NCBI GenBank assembly: GCA_013398175.1
Contig: VZRZ01003210.1
Location: forward strand, 68,736 to 132,735
DNA: 64,000 nt
Direction of reading: 5' to 3'
DNA from: Climacteris rufus
Lineage: Eukaryota; Chordata; Aves; Passeriformes; Climacteridae
Shown: positions 1 through 13,795 of the stretch, piece by piece
Layout of the letters: every line of letters begins with the position of its first letter
How positions within the stretch are numbered: position 1 is the stretch's first letter
Notes under the pieces: model-generated
What the model saw: only the letters and a program-made list of their open reading frames with translations
Told to the model about the DNA's origin: nothing
Database searches by the model: none
Position numbers and translations under genes: made by a program

Positions 1-1284
1 ACATAAAGGAAATAATTTGCTCTCTGAGACTGGTCTGTCAAGGAAGACTGCCCTAGTGGTTGGGGCATTTCTGACCCTAGAGATTTTCACAACTTGGTGC
101 AGTCCTGAGCATCCTTCTCCAGCTTTGGACACTGACCCTGTTTGAAACGAGAGCTGGACTAGGGTTAATTTGATCCCCTTACTGGCAATGGAGATGAGAC
201 AGAAAATGTGAATTTCCTACACTTTCCCTCCTCTTTAGAAAGGAACAGCATGGTGGGGGAAGCAGTGTGGTCCTGTCTCAGCACAGCCACGCCAGTCCTT
301 CCTTCCTATGAAACATCCTTCCTTCCTTCAGTCCAGGGACTACAAGGGGAAAAAGGACACATAAATAACAATGCAAGGAGCACAGTTAGGCAGCCATGCC
401 CTGGAAAAGTGCTGGAGGAGATCCTCTGCTGCCATTTGTGCCTTATGCTCTGTTTCTCACTCTCCACTTCTTAAACACAATGTAAAAAAAGCATATGCCC
501 TCTTGGCTCTGATCATCACTTAGGATGGGATTTGGATAAATTATTGCTTGGCATTAAGCCTGCAGATTTCCTCATTAGCATCCTGTGTAATGCTTGCAGA
601 AATGTGTGTGCTGCAAGACCAGTAGAATTTGTCTGCCCGTTGTCCATTAGTGGACAACCTTGGATAATCAGTGGACTTAAAAGCAAGTGCAGGTCGCCTT
701 GTAGAACTGTTTCTTGTTAATACAGGGTATTTCAAGATTATTGGTTTTCTGGCAGCATGAAATGGAGAATTTGGAACAAAGTTTTCCCATGATAGTAATG
801 AATTGGGTGGCATCTTTAACCCTTTCGTGCCCTGTGAACAAGAGGCTGGTGGGAGGTGGATGAACTTTGATGTTGGTGATGTTATTGCACCTTGTCTGTG
901 GGAGAAGTATGGCTCAGGACCTTCCTGATGACAATCCTGTCCCACACTTCTGACTCCAAACAGCTTCTTAGCTGCCTGAAGGAGGCAGCTGGGTGCTGAG
1001 GATGATCTCTCTGGGAACTTACTGGTTCTGCTGTTTTAGTGCCCTCCCTGGTCACAGAAGACACCTTATCCCCAAACAGTAAGGAGACACATTTCCCCAA
1101 GTAAATGGGGAATTACTCTGGCCCATTTTTGGAAAGAAGGAGCAGAGGGCAGGTATCCCTCTGCTATCTCTTCCTGCATGAAGGAGAATCCCAGCTGTGA
1201 CTGCTGAATGGCCCAGCCAGGCCCCAGAGCTTGGACCTGTAGCTCGTGGAGAATGTCAGGAGAATGTCACAGCTCTTGCCCAGA
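1..1284. other. Non-coding upstream sequence, nothing recognised
   Basis: Only short open frames on both strands, none with recognisable protein similarity or consensus splice borders. By position it is either a 5' intron of LUZP1 or sequence upstream of it. Confidence 0.5.
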
Positions 1285-1374
1285 GCAGGGTCTGTGGTGC
1301 AGGGTCTGTGGTGCAGGGTCTGTGGTGCAGGGTCTGTGGTGCAGGGTCTGTAGTGCAGGGTCTGTAGTGCAGGG
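1285..1374. repeat. 14-bp minisatellite, six copies plus a partial
   Basis: The unit gcagggtctgtggt starts at 1285, 1299, 1313 and 1327. Two variant copies at 1341 and 1355 have gtagt instead of gtggt, followed by a broken copy. The first four copies are identical, so expansion or homogenisation is recent. Confidence 0.9.
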
Positions 1375-4300
1375 CATGCTGCTGGTCTCTGCCTCCCAGG
1401 GCAGTGAGGTGCCCTCACCTTTTTGGTTCTGGAGCAATGCTGTATGTCCTGTTGAAAATGCCTGTTGTCATTTTGAGAGGGTGAGCCTCCAAGTGAATGT
1501 ATTCCATCCATAAATTCATCAAAGCTTTCAGGTGCACGGCTTTCAGTGGCACAGCTGCCCAGCAGCTTGTCTTGGAGTGTCCCTGTTGTCCATGAAGCAT
1601 TGATTTGGAGGCTGAAGTCCCCACAGCTGCAAGCATGCTCTCACAAAAGCAGCATGTTCCCTAAAAGATCCAGGCTGTGACCTGTTTGTAAATGTTATTT
1701 TATTTACTTTGTTGTTACCTGAGGGTATTTTCAGCAACAAATGGAACACAAAGACTTCTCTTAGGATCTTCCAATCCACCCAGCTGTCTTCATTGAGTAA
1801 AGCATATTTAAAAGAGTGATTTATAAGTCATTTATAAGTTACTGAATACCTCCTTTCATTTGACTTCACACTTGCCAGTGAACAAAAAAGCTGCAGGTTG
1901 GGAGCTGGCAAAAAAGCTGCAGGTTGGGAGGGAAAATCAAATGCCAGTCTTTATAAGGGAGTCCAAGATCACAATTAGTATTTGTGGTACAGCCAGGGGA
2001 CAGAGTTACCGACTGTTTGTATTGGGAGGCCTGGAAGGATCTGGAGATTGCTCACAGCGTGCTGGTCAGCCAGGCAGCCCTCACTTACCCGTGCAAGCAC
2101 TGGGAGAGGCTGCAGCCGAGGTGCAGCTGGTTCACACGGCTGGGGCAGCAGCCCCAGCGCTCTGGCTGCGCTGCCGTGACTCAGAGCCGGCGCTGCGTGG
2201 GTATCGCTGCTGCAGGGCGGCGTGTCCCAGCCTGCCTGAGCTCTCCTGGCTGCCTGAGCTCTCCTGGCTGCCTGCTCACTTCAGCTGCTGCTCCTGCAGG
2301 GCAGCTGAGCTCTGCCAGAGACCCTGAGCTGGGGATGACACCTGGGTTTGGGCACAGCAGAGCCAGCGTGTCGCTGTAGAGCGTGGAGATTTCACGGATG
2401 GCAGCCCAAAGGTTTGCCTCAGGCTGGCAGTGATGCTGCCAGTGTAACCCCAGCCCTTGAGCCAGAGGCATTTCAAAAGGCTGACAGATTCCTCCTGGAC
2501 TTGTCATGCCAGGGCTGCCAAGCCCTGCTGCTGCCCAGGCAGCTGAGCTGTGCTCCAGTCTCCCACTTCCCTAACAAATGCTCGTCCAAAAGCTGTGGAG
2601 TGGCGCGGCTGCAGTGAGCTCCAGCAGTGCTGCCCCTGCCAGCGTCCCTGCCTGCCAGCACTGCAGCCCCCCTGCCACACAGCCCTGCCACTGGCAGCTT
2701 ACAGTTCAAGTCTGAAGCCTGGTGTGCTCCAGGAGCAGCAGCACTGACACCTGTAAGCTGAATCAGATCCCCTGGCCTCCTCAGGGGCCCTTCCACAAGT
2801 CTGAATTGCTGCTGATGGCAGCCTTGGTTCAGCCCTGTGCATTTAGGCTGCAAGCACAGGCCAGATGAGCAAGCATGCCTGCAGAAGGGTCCTGAAAAAG
2901 TGCCAGTGACTGAATCTTCTGCATCTGCACTAAGCAGGGCAAGTGGGGGATTTGCATGGAGGCTGTCAGGTGTTAGCCAGGCTAACACCAGCTTCTTGCA
3001 GATGAATCAGGGGGAACAGCAGTCTACCCTGAAGAGGGATCCCCTCAGCACGAGCAACTCTACAGAGATTTGGGGTAAAGCTTCTACTGATAAGGGAGAT
3101 TTCTGCTTATCATCTTTCTTTCTAGTGGTAGGGCTGTTCTGTTCAATGGGTGGATAGCAATGCTAATGATTTTTGAAGCAGACCTACAAGACAGAAGTTA
3201 AAACTGGGCTTATCCTTGAATATTGAATTTTATCAGAGTAATTAGTCCTAAATGTCTGCTTAGAATGTTTGAGTTAAAGGGCCATTAGTAAAGATTAATG
3301 AAAAGTTAAAATTTAGACACTTACTGAAATATGAATGATCATTTTTATTTCAAGCCACATTTTATTTCCTTGTGCTGCCATGCCATCAGTCTGAGGGTCT
3401 GTGTGGTGCCTGCTGGGCCTGCTCAGAACAAGTTCCTGCGTGCCCAGAGCAGAAGGAAGTGCAGGGCAAGGTGTGCAGAGAGAACAGGGCACCTTTCCTG
3501 AAATGGAGCCAAAAGCTGACTGTCTCAGCTGTTCATAAAAGATATTTCCTACCAGTACTTAGGAGTGGGGACAATGCTGAGCCGTGGATCGCTCTCATCA
3601 GTGCTGCTTTATGTTTGTGCAGTTATTGCATGGCTTGGCCTGGACCTTCCCAGACATCTGCATCAGAAGTGAGCAAGGTCTGTCATGTTTGGAGGCAAAG
3701 CAGGTTTAAAAGGGCTTGTTCTGTGCCAGTTGGCCTTGGCACAGAGGACAGAGCTGAGCCAGGCTCATGTACTGATACAGGGGTACCCTGAGTGCTCTCT
3801 TTGGTCACTGATGACAGTGCAGTCTCCAAGAGGCCATTCATCCACCAGCCTTGGCAAGCTGGGGTCAGGTGAGCAATTATCTGACAGTGCTGCCCACTTT
3901 CCTTTTTTTGTCTGTGGAGAGGCCTGAACGTTTTTATATTGAATACAGCAGACTGCATTTTGAGGACACAGGTACTATCCAAAGAGATGGAATTCAAGCT
4001 AAGCCAGGTTCTTTCCTCAAACCATACAAAGGTAGGTCTGGGTAGGATCTTGAGGTCAGGCAGTTGGATTTCCCAGTGCAGGAGAGCTGGGAGAGATGCC
4101 AAAGGGCTGCCCTGCTCACCTTTGGCTTTCAGTGTCCAGCTGGGTACATGTGTGACTCTTGCTCAGTTTAACAGTGGTTAGTTACCAGCAGCCATGAATT
4201 GGAATGTTCCAGTTCTTTCTCCATTTTCACAACTTAAGTTCTTCCTACGTCAGGCTCTACCTTTGGCTTTAGAGATGACAGCCTCTCTAACCTGGGATGG

Positions 4301-7300
4301 GTCTGCTTTATCAGAGTTTAGGCTAATTAGGATTATATATTGCTCTTGATGGTGAGCAGTCTTGTTCATGGAGGCTGGCACAGAACTACCTGCTTAAAAA
4401 AAAAGATGCAAATTAGATTGTTAAATAATCTGTTGACAGCTCTGACTTGGGTTGTGACAGGAGATGAGAACATTCCCTCTGTGAAATCGTGTGTTGCTGC
4501 CTCCTTGCAGGGCCTCCACCTCCAGGCAAGAGTGGAGCCAAAGCACTTCTGGAGCAGCAGATGCTGAGCAACAGGGAAGTGAGTACAAGCTGCCTGTGTC
4601 CAGCCCACAGCACCCACTCAAACAGCCCTGCACACTCCTCTTGGGATTTAAAACACCCAGGACAGGAGTAGGTTGCCTCAGTCACCTTGTGTGATAGCTG
4701 CAGGAGCAGAGGATTTAGCAGCAGACCTGGATGCTGGGTTTGCTTTGGCTTCACCTTGTGCTGCCTCCAGGAGTGTGCTGAGGGCTGCCACGTGGGTGAG
4801 ATGAACCATTCTTTGCTCTCCCTGGTGAGGCACACTGTTGTGCAATGTGGTACCCAAGGTTTTTACATCTGGTTGAAGTCATAAAGCAAAGCACAGCTGC
4901 TGCTATCTCTGGCCTGCCTGAGAGGGCAGAGGCCTGTTGGCCATGAAGAGCCACTCTGTGTGGTTTCCATGTCTGCCATAACTCTGGTTTCACCCAGCCC
5001 TGATGCAAATCCAGCAGGACAGATCTTCAGGCTGGGTTTGTCTTTCCTACCCAAGGCCATTGTGTTTGTCCTGGATCACACCACAAGTGTATCCAGCCCA
5101 GTATTTTTGCAGTGGCCAAGAACAGGGCCCTAGGGAAGAGCTGAAACAGGGAAAGCCTGTGGTAAGCAGTTTCTCTGTGCTCTCCTAGTCTTTATCCCTG
5201 TGTGGCACAGGCACTTACAGAGCTGGATGTGGCTTCTGAGGGTTTACTAACCCTCAAGAAGAGTCTGTTATGTTACTTTATGTGTTTGCCACAAACCCAT
5301 GGAAGCATCTACTGTCCACAGTGTCCTGTGGCAGAGTCCAGCAGCTTATCTGCCTGCCATGAGGAGCAGCATCTCTCCGTGTTTGTTGTGACTGCACAGA
5401 GGGAACCATTGCTCATATCTCTCTCCTCCAAATGAATCACAATTTTATAGATCTGTCATATTCCTCCTGAGCAATTTAATTTTCCAGGTTTGTCAGGGTT
5501 TTCTCTTCAGAAATGGTATTTATGATAAACTTTGTTGCAGATCTGTTCTAGCTGGCAGCAGGGGCTGAGCTGGGACTGGAATTGCAAACAGCCTTGAAGA
5601 TGCTGGTGTGCCATGGATTGATACAGTGGCAATTAATGTTCTCTTCTTGTGCTGCACTTATTTGCTAGTAACTCATAGTACTAGTATACTTGTACATAGT
5701 ATTACTTGATTTTTGGCCCCTGTGGAACAATGAGCTGCTAATTTCCCCAGTGGCTGCAGTAAACTGAAAGCTTCTTATTTTACTTGTAAAATTAGGATTT
5801 TTTTTCTCTGTCTGTAATTTAATGCTGATCTGATACTGAATGTCATCTGTCACTTCCCTGATGAGACTTAGGAGGTCCTTCCACAGATTTTCAGAGTTAG
5901 CCTTTGCCTCTGTGACACTCTGAGTGTCCTCAACTGCTTTCACTGATGTGGCAGAGAACTGTGTTGGTGTGGGGGGCAGTGAGGGCAGTTCCCACATTGC
6001 CAGTGTCCTGTGTGGGCACTAGCTGTGTCAGGAAGGTGTGAGTTCAGAGTTGAAGTGCAAATCCAGAAAGCTTTTTGCTGAAGTGCTTATGGAGGTGGGA
6101 GCTGTCACAGCTCTGTCACTGTTTTCCTTAGAAAGGCACCTGGCAGCTGTGGCAAAGTCTCACTGCTGGAGAAATGGTGCCTTCTTCTGCCTCTGCCTGC
6201 CTTGTTCCTGTCTGCTCATTTTCACTCTTGTTCATACCTTGTACTACTTTGTGCTGGGACAAACATTTTTCTGTCCACTATTTCTTACCTTAATAAGGTG
6301 AGGTTTAGCCTAGCTAAGTCCTGCATGAATGCTTGGGATAGGGATGTGTGAGTGTGCTTAGGCAAGAGGGAATATGCAGCAGGGAGTGAGAAGGCATCAG
6401 ATCCAGCTCAGCCAGCACATACAGGACAGTCTGGGACCTCCTTGAACACAGTACTTGTTGAAATGGCTGCAGCAGAGCAAAGCACAGCATTCCAGATTGC
6501 AACACAAGCAATGGAACTTGTGGTTTTCATCACAGCATGGACCTCAGGAAAGGCAGCTTATAAACCTTCTGACAAATGGGTGGCAGAAGAAAGAGGACCT
6601 GGGAGAATCTTTGAATAAACACTATCAAAAGGTAGACTAGCACAAAAAACTGAAGAGTGCCAGCTTCCAGCTTCCTTCTGGAGCATTATCATATGGTCTC
6701 AGGGCCAGAGAGACCCTGCTGTGGCAACAAAGTTTTTTTCAGTGGGATGTCCAAAACAATGTTGAAAATAGGCCATGGAAAAGCTGTGCAGCACTGCATC
6801 AGGAGACCAGTCAGGGCTGCTGGGGAAGCTCTGCAGTGGTGGCTTGGGGGTCAGTGGGATGCCCTGCAGTCTTTTTGGCTGAATCAAGTGTGCTACTGTG
6901 GCTTTTGGAGTTGCTCCTTGGCAGCAATGGGCAGCCTGGGCCTCTGCACTTTGGGGTGATAAAGCAGAGCTGCTGCTTTCTTCTGAAATGCACTTACACT
7001 GTGAGGACAGCAGCCGTGCTGGGCCAAGAGGAAACACAGCTGGGGCCTGCAGTGCACACTGCTGCACTGGACACGGTGGCTGGGGCCGTGGGGGGGATGA
7101 GCAGTGCAGCCCATTGTTTGCAGTGTTGAACAGCACACTGGGAGGTGATAGGTCTTGTTTTCTGCTTGCTCTCCCCACTTCTGCTTTGCCTTGCAGCCAC
7201 ATGGTTGCCTTGGCCTCCAGACACTGGTGCAGCTGTATTGGGGCCTGTAGGCTTCTTTTTTCCAAAGCTCTGCTCTGTCCCAGCTCTTGAGATGTGCTGG

Positions 7301-10300
7301 AAGTTCTCTGAATTGCATTTCTCTGCCCAGGCTGGGCAGGCACCCACACACAGGCTGGTTGCCTGCCTGTCCTTTCATTTCTGTCCAAGGCAGAGAATGA
7401 ATGGGAGCTGGAGCAGTCCAGGACAGGCAGTAGCTATGGCAACTCCCCAAGCTGTTCCTGTGGCAGCTGTAAGGGAGCTGAAAAGCTTTCCTTATAGCAC
7501 TTACAAACTTCATTGAGTGAGTTCTTCCAGGGAGAAAGTCACAGGAGTAGCCAGTTGTCTGTGCTACAGAGTTCATGTGCTCGTTTTTTTGGGAGGACCT
7601 TTGGGGCAATCCCCATTTTCTGCAGGTTTTGTAGGGGTCTGCATGGAAACCTCTGAATGGCTGAGCCAATCTTTTGGCCAGAAAAGCTCACAGCAAAGGA
7701 GTGTCCCTGCAAAGAAGCTGACTTGGATGTCCTTCTGCTACTCTGTTAGGAGAGTGGAATGTGCCCTGTATCAGACAGGGTGCAGAGAAACACACAACAC
7801 TGTAATTTTCATGCCAGCAGGGATGTGTCTGTAGCCATGTGGCTCTTGGGTGTAGTGTGAGCAAGAACGTGAAGGTTAGAGCTGCTTAATGAGCAAAATG
7901 ATTTAAAGATGGTTATGAGTACTTGAAGTTAATCTCATTAAGTGTACTGTACCAGGGAGGCTGTTCCCAGCCCTGTAGATGTTGCTGGGTGAAAAACTGT
8001 GTGGGTTTGTGCTTTTGGGTGTGTAGCCCATTTGCAGTGTGGCCCTGGTCAGATGTGCAGTGTTAGTCCTGTTTCACCTGGACAGATGTTTGTGACAGGA
8101 CAATGAAAGAGCCTGAGAAAATAAGAAGAGCTCTGCTGGCTGAGAGCAATGGCTAGAAATGCACTCCTAGAGAGGAGAAGAGGGCTTGGGGAAGTGTGCA
8201 ATGATCCAGGTCAAAGGATTCTCCCAACCTCCAAGCTGTGTCTCACAGGCCTTGCTGAACTAGGAGTGGGTCCCTGTATGAATGACCTTGAGGGATTTTT
8301 CTTCCATTAATGTATCTATTTGCTGCTTTATGGACCCACAAGGACTTTTAGCTTCCATAACATGGTGCAGCAAGGAGTTCCGCAGCAGAAGTAGGGCACT
8401 GAACAGAGTGAGCCCAAGCAGAGACAAGCAAAAGATAACAGGATGGGATGAGGGAGTGCAAACACCAGCAGAACTGGGATTGATGTTACTGGCCCAGCCT
8501 TCAGCACAAGCATGACAGAAGAGGGTGAAGGGAATAGTGTTGTGCTTGAAAGGTGAGATTTGGGGTGGCCAGAGGAGAGAGTAGAAGAGCAAGTTCAGGA
8601 GTCAAACTTATTAAAATGACAGTGTAGAAAATAAGTCTGAGAAGAGCTTTTACTATTTGCTAAATATCTGTGAATAATGGAAGCTTGAGAAGCAGAGAAG
8701 ATGCAGTGATGCAGGAGAGAAGAAAAGGAACAGAGGAGAAGACACTGCAGCTCTGACTGAGGTGCCTGTCCCCTCAGCATCTCAGCTGTACCAGTAGCCC
8801 AAACCAGACATTGGGGAGGAACATGAGAATAATGCATATAGTTTCCCTGTTGCCCTCTTCCAGAGACTTCCTGAGTCATAGAATTTTGTACTCTTCATGT
8901 TCAATTATCTTTGAAATACTCTTTCATTAATTTTTCTCACAATTTCCTCATTCTTGCTTGCTCTGAATCTCCCCTGAATCTTTTCAGTTAATCTGAGACT
9001 CTCCTAAAGTTTGGATCCTGGAGCTTTCAGCTAGCCTGTGAGTGGCTCAGCTCAGCTTCATGCTAGCACATATTAGGGGCTGAAGTGACAGTGACAGCCA
9101 TGGCCCCTGAAACCCTTTCTGTGCTGATCTTGATGGAGGTGGGAGGGAGGGATGGAGGGTAAAAGAGGTGGGAGACCTCTGTGTCCAGTAAATATTACAA
9201 AAGCACCACTGAGCTGGGGCTGCTTTTCCCATGCCATCTGCAGGATGCTGCCAAGTCTGTGACTCGCTGAAGAGATGCCTGCATAGTGTTTGTGAAATCA
9301 AATGTGACAGTAAAATCTGCTTCTGAGGACAGGGCAAGTGGCAGCATGGGAAGAAATAAAACTTCTTTCTCAGCTTTGATTCCAGTGCAGGATAGCACAC
9401 AGGAGTAGCATGATGAGGGACTTGGAAAGTATCAATCCATTTGTGATCAAGAGCTCCAGAGTATGGGCAGCACCTTGCCTGCCATCGGGCTCCCAGGGCA
9501 AGGATGCCACTAGCAGGGCTCTGTTGGGCACTTGTGCAGCTTAGCACTCTTGTGCATTGCAGAAAGGAAGGTGTTGCACCTGCAGCAAATGCTCAGACCT
9601 GGTCTCAGTGAGCCCTTCCAGTGTGAGTCAAGCAGTGATGATTTCAAAGGAGAGACAGAGGAGAGTGGCTTTGTAGAGGAAACCAAAATCTCTGCTGTGC
9701 ACAGTAAAGCAACAGCAACTGCTCAAACCCCAGTGCTACTCAAAGCATCTGCTGTGAGCAGCCATGGGTGGCTTTATGCTCTGCTGCTTTTGCACTGGCC
9801 CTGCCAGCTCCATGTAGGGAAACTTTTGTATTTCCAGGAGAAGAGCAGTGCTGAGGAGCTGGCTGGGTGATGGCAGTAGTGACGTAGGGTCAGTGTGACT
9901 CAGGGATGTGCCAGATCCTCTCCTGCATCTGCAGAGCCTGCTGCAGTCTCTCACTTGATGTGGATGGTATTTGGTGTCTTAATTTAAGTCTCCTTGAAGA
10001 TTGTGGTCGCTGTGGTTATTTCTGGCTGCTGTCTCATCATTTCACATCTCTAGTCTAGTATTGTATTGGTCAGTATCAAACCACTTCCAGATTGCTGAGC
10101 ATTTTTCTGACTTTGAGAATTTCCTCTCCCTCTAGATGCAGGCATTTCTGAGACAGTTTATCCCTCCAAATATGTGCATCCCCAGAAGTCACTTGGCATT
10201 CTGTCTTTGTGTTCAGTGGGACCAGGGAGTGCCCATGCCCACCCTGTGTAAGCAAACACATCCTCTGCCTCCTCAGCTGTCCCAGGAGGTTGTTGATGCC

Positions 10301-13300
10301 TGCACCTGGCATGCAGGGTTGATGTCACAGGGGATTTTGGCTCTTGTTTAGTCTGACTATCTTGTTTTATACCCTCTTTCTTTTCTTGAGTGTTTTTCTC
10401 CTGTTCCCATGACTGTGTCTTTGTGTCAGGTCAAGAACCAGGTGCTGGAAAGAGCTTGCAAAAGGCAAAATTGTGTTAATGAAAACTTTCCTTCCTTCTC
10501 TCTTTAACTGACTGAAGGCTCTGGCCACATTATCACCATTTGCTGCAATTTGTGACACCCATGTCCTTTTTCTGTACAAATGGCAGAGAAATTTTACTTT
10601 ACAAATGAAGAATGACATGCAGGACTCCTCCCAGCCCATTCCACCGTGGGGCAGGGAAGAAAAGTCCCACAGATGCTCTCACCACGTTGAGCTGTGATAC
10701 AAGCATGATTCATCAGCAGCATTACTGTATGGGAGCATGACATGTTCACACTCCCTTGCATAGGGATGCAACACCAGAAACCCTTCAATTAAAACTGCAG
10801 GTGTATGTGCACTTGGGGCAGAACCCAACCAACACACCTAACCTATCCTTCAGGTGGAAGAGTATGCATTAGAACAGGAGCAGGCTTTCACCAGCTCCTC
10901 CCTGAGCTGCTTGGCCACTGGGGACTGCTCAGAGGAACTCCCTCACCACCCCAGGTTCTGCTGACACACATCCCCAGGGCTGTGCTCCTGCCTGAAGGGA
11001 CTGTCAGCCACCTCCTGCAATTGGAGTGCACAGACTGGAGACCTGTGTTGCCTAAGGCTCCCTTTCCCCAGCATTGTGTTCAGTGCAAAAATACAGTTCC
11101 CATGGATATTCTGAGTAATAATTTAGCAGCAAATAGAACAGGGGGGATCTGAGTTCACCCCAGCATTTGGGGAAGTGGAGGGAGTAGCACCAGATATGTG
11201 CTTCATCCATAAGAGCGTGGACAATAGCCCTGCTCTGCTTCTCACCTGAAACTGGACCACCTGCCAGCTGTGGAATGCAAAGCTCAGCCTCTGTGGTTTC
11301 ACAGTGCAGAGGATCCCAAGGACTCGAACTCCAGTGAGGCAAATTGCTTTTCTATTCTCTGATTATAGCTGTGCTTGAATCTATTGGTTTCCTATTGCCT
11401 GTGATGAGTGCTGCTCTCTGGAGTCTATGGGAAACCCTGACAACTTCAAGAGCAAACAAATAAATTAATAAAAGGAGGCTGCACACCAAGCCATTAATGA
11501 TTCTCATTTGTCTTTAGGATGGAGAAAGATGAAATGTGTCAGATATGCTGTGAAGATGGGGGCTGTGTCAGACCAGCAGTGCCATCACTGGGAGCTAGGG
11601 TCCCCCAACCACAGTGAGGGGTGTTGCACTATCAGAATAAAAGTGCAAGCAAAGAGTTTTAAAAATCCAAAAATTCAATGCAAAATGTGCTTGGGGGAGA
11701 TATCAGTGTCTCCTAGTACTCGACAGACAGGGGTGGCAGCTGGCTGCATTTTTATTTTGGCATAGCAGAGAGCACAGTAGGAGTGGGTGCCAACAGTTAT
11801 TTTCCCACATGAGCATGTTGGGAACATCCCAAAACCAAGAGCAGTGGGTGCTCATGGGACTCTTCCCACCAACCAACTCAGAGCAAGGAAGATGCTGTGT
11901 GGGGTGAGATCTGTGCATGTGGAGAGGAACAGCATCGTGGTCCTAAGGAACTCTGGCAGAGATGATCTGAGGAGCTCTCACATGGCAGTCATTTAATTGC
12001 TGTTTCTAAAATAGATGATGCTTATCTCCCAATTCATCAAGTGTTTAGCTATGGGAAGTATTCTAGCTGGAGGTTTTTTCCCCTCTGTTCACAGCTGTGA
12101 ACTGACTGGGTGTGTTTTGTGCAGGCAAGATAAAGTAGTTCCAGGGGAAGTTATATTCAATGATGCTGCTAAAGAAACGTTTTCATAAAATTGTGGGTAA
12201 TGAGCAAAAATGAGTGTGCAGAAAAAATTAAATTTAAGAACATGAAGGGTAATTGTGAGTTATGATTCTAGTAGATGTCTGGAACACTGAATTCTCACAG
12301 CTGTTTTAACAGGATGCTGTAGCCAAAACCATGCATAGTCAGAAGAACCCTCAAAGGCAGTCTGTCTTCAACAGTGGGAGCAGGCAATTGATGATGCTAA
12401 ATATAAAGGTAGTTAGGAGATACACATTTGTTGAGAAAGAACAGAAAACCCAATGACAAATCTACGGGGAAAAGTAGAATCAGAATGACTCATTTACATA
12501 GTGAATCTTGGTAAATTCACTGCAGTGTTTGGTACTATGTTACTACTTTGAATTGGTTAAAACATGGGGTTTGGCTCCATTTGTTAGTCTTTTAGATCAG
12601 TCAGAATCTTTATTCCCTGTAGGTAGTTACTGGCCACATATTTTTCCTTGGTATTTTCTTTGAGTAACAGGCACTTGCAGACTCCCCAGGCTTCCTACAT
12701 GTCTCCTTTGAGGACCATTCTTTCAAGAACTCAAATCCAAAGGGATGTGATTGTATCTCTTGGCTTAATGCAGAATTGCCCCCGTTGTTGAAGTGAAATC
12801 AGGTCTTGAGGTTTTAAAGAGTGAAGAAGCATGCCTGACTGCTTTTCTGAGCTTTTCCAAAACTTTTCTGAGCTTTCAGTTCGTGTTTTGGATGCATGGC
12901 CCCTGGAGAAAGAGTGGCATCATTCCTGGGGGAGAGAGCTGCCATGCAGATACCTGTGCCTGAGCCCATGCCTGGGGTGGGAGAGCTCTCCTCCCGTGGC
13001 AAGTCCTGTTTCCCTGGCAAGGTCAGGTGAAGACACCTGAGCATCTTTTTCTCTTTGAATCTAGAAAACTCTAGAGCACTTTGTAGGTATCTCTGGATTT
13101 AAGGAAAGTGAGATGTATCAGCTTTGGGTGTGTAAATACACAATCCAGTACCACATACAAAATAGTGTCATCCCTGCTGTTGTACTTCTACTCAGTATTT
13201 CCTCTGGTACAGGCAAGAGGAGCAGCCCCTGAGCTGCAGCTGAGCCTTTTCAGTGTCCAGGAATACAGCCCACCAGAGTCCTTGATCTGGCTTTACTGGT

Positions 13301-13712
13301 GACTCAGATGGCTCTGTTAAACTGAACTCTCCCTATTACATTTGCCACTGCCACAGTTTATTTGCTATTTATGAAAATTATCATCCTTTTTTTCTTCCTG
13401 GGGCTTTTTTTTGTTTGGTTAGTTTTTTGGTTTGGGTTTGGGTTTGGTTTTTTTTTTCTAAAATGGTAAGGTAGGATAAGGCTGAGAACTGCTCACTTTT
13501 TCAAAAGTGAGAGAGAGAAAAATCTGAAGTCCATACATCCATGTCAGATTATTCAGTACATTTACAAGCCATATCGTATTTATTTAAGAGCTCTTGTTTA
13601 AATATCTGCCAACAATATTGATTACCATTAATAATAGTCCCAGTGTTTGAATCCTGCACGTTCCTTCTGATGGTTTGGTATCAGTGACAGACTGGAGAAG
13701 AACAGTCATGAA
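1375..13712. other. Long non-coding stretch upstream of LUZP1
   Basis: No recognisable exon, RNA gene or full-length transposon was seen. Small local duplications occur: a 20-bp word repeated 26 bp apart near 1885-1930, and an 18-bp unit repeated at 2232-2267. Open frames on both strands around 6700-7670 reflect stop-poor, C/G-rich sequence and match nothing I know. Since the first LUZP1 exon seen here starts at a splice acceptor, this is probably intronic to a 5' UTR exon lying outside the window or unrecognised in it. Confidence 0.45.
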
Positions 13713-13795
13713 CAGCCAGAGTAGTTTAGGTTGGAAGTCCCCTTGAGTTCTCTGGTCCAAGCCCTAACTCAAAGCAAGACCTCAAAGCAGTCACT
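13713..13795 (-). mobile_element. CR1 LINE 3'-end fragment (degraded)
   Basis: The + strand reads like the reverse complement of an avian CR1 3' end: a 'gtagtttaggttggaag' block, then 'ctggtccaagccc' and 'ctcaaagcaagacc'. About 80 bp remain, clearly diverged. The element's sense strand is the - strand. It is 5'-truncated, as most CR1 copies are. Confidence 0.65.

Noticed and set aside
1285..1374. CRISPR-like regular repeat
   Set aside because: 14-bp units are directly adjacent with no spacers, and the context is vertebrate.
6893..7669. 258-codon Cys/His-rich open frame on the - strand, with a 229-codon frame overlapping it
   Set aside because: All frames are unusually open in this stop-poor stretch; no recognisable domain, and the two frames exclude each other as evidence.
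13423..13450. (TTTGGG)n run suggesting an interstitial telomere
   Set aside because: Vertebrate telomere repeat is TTAGGG; this is T/G-rich low-complexity sequence of only a few units.
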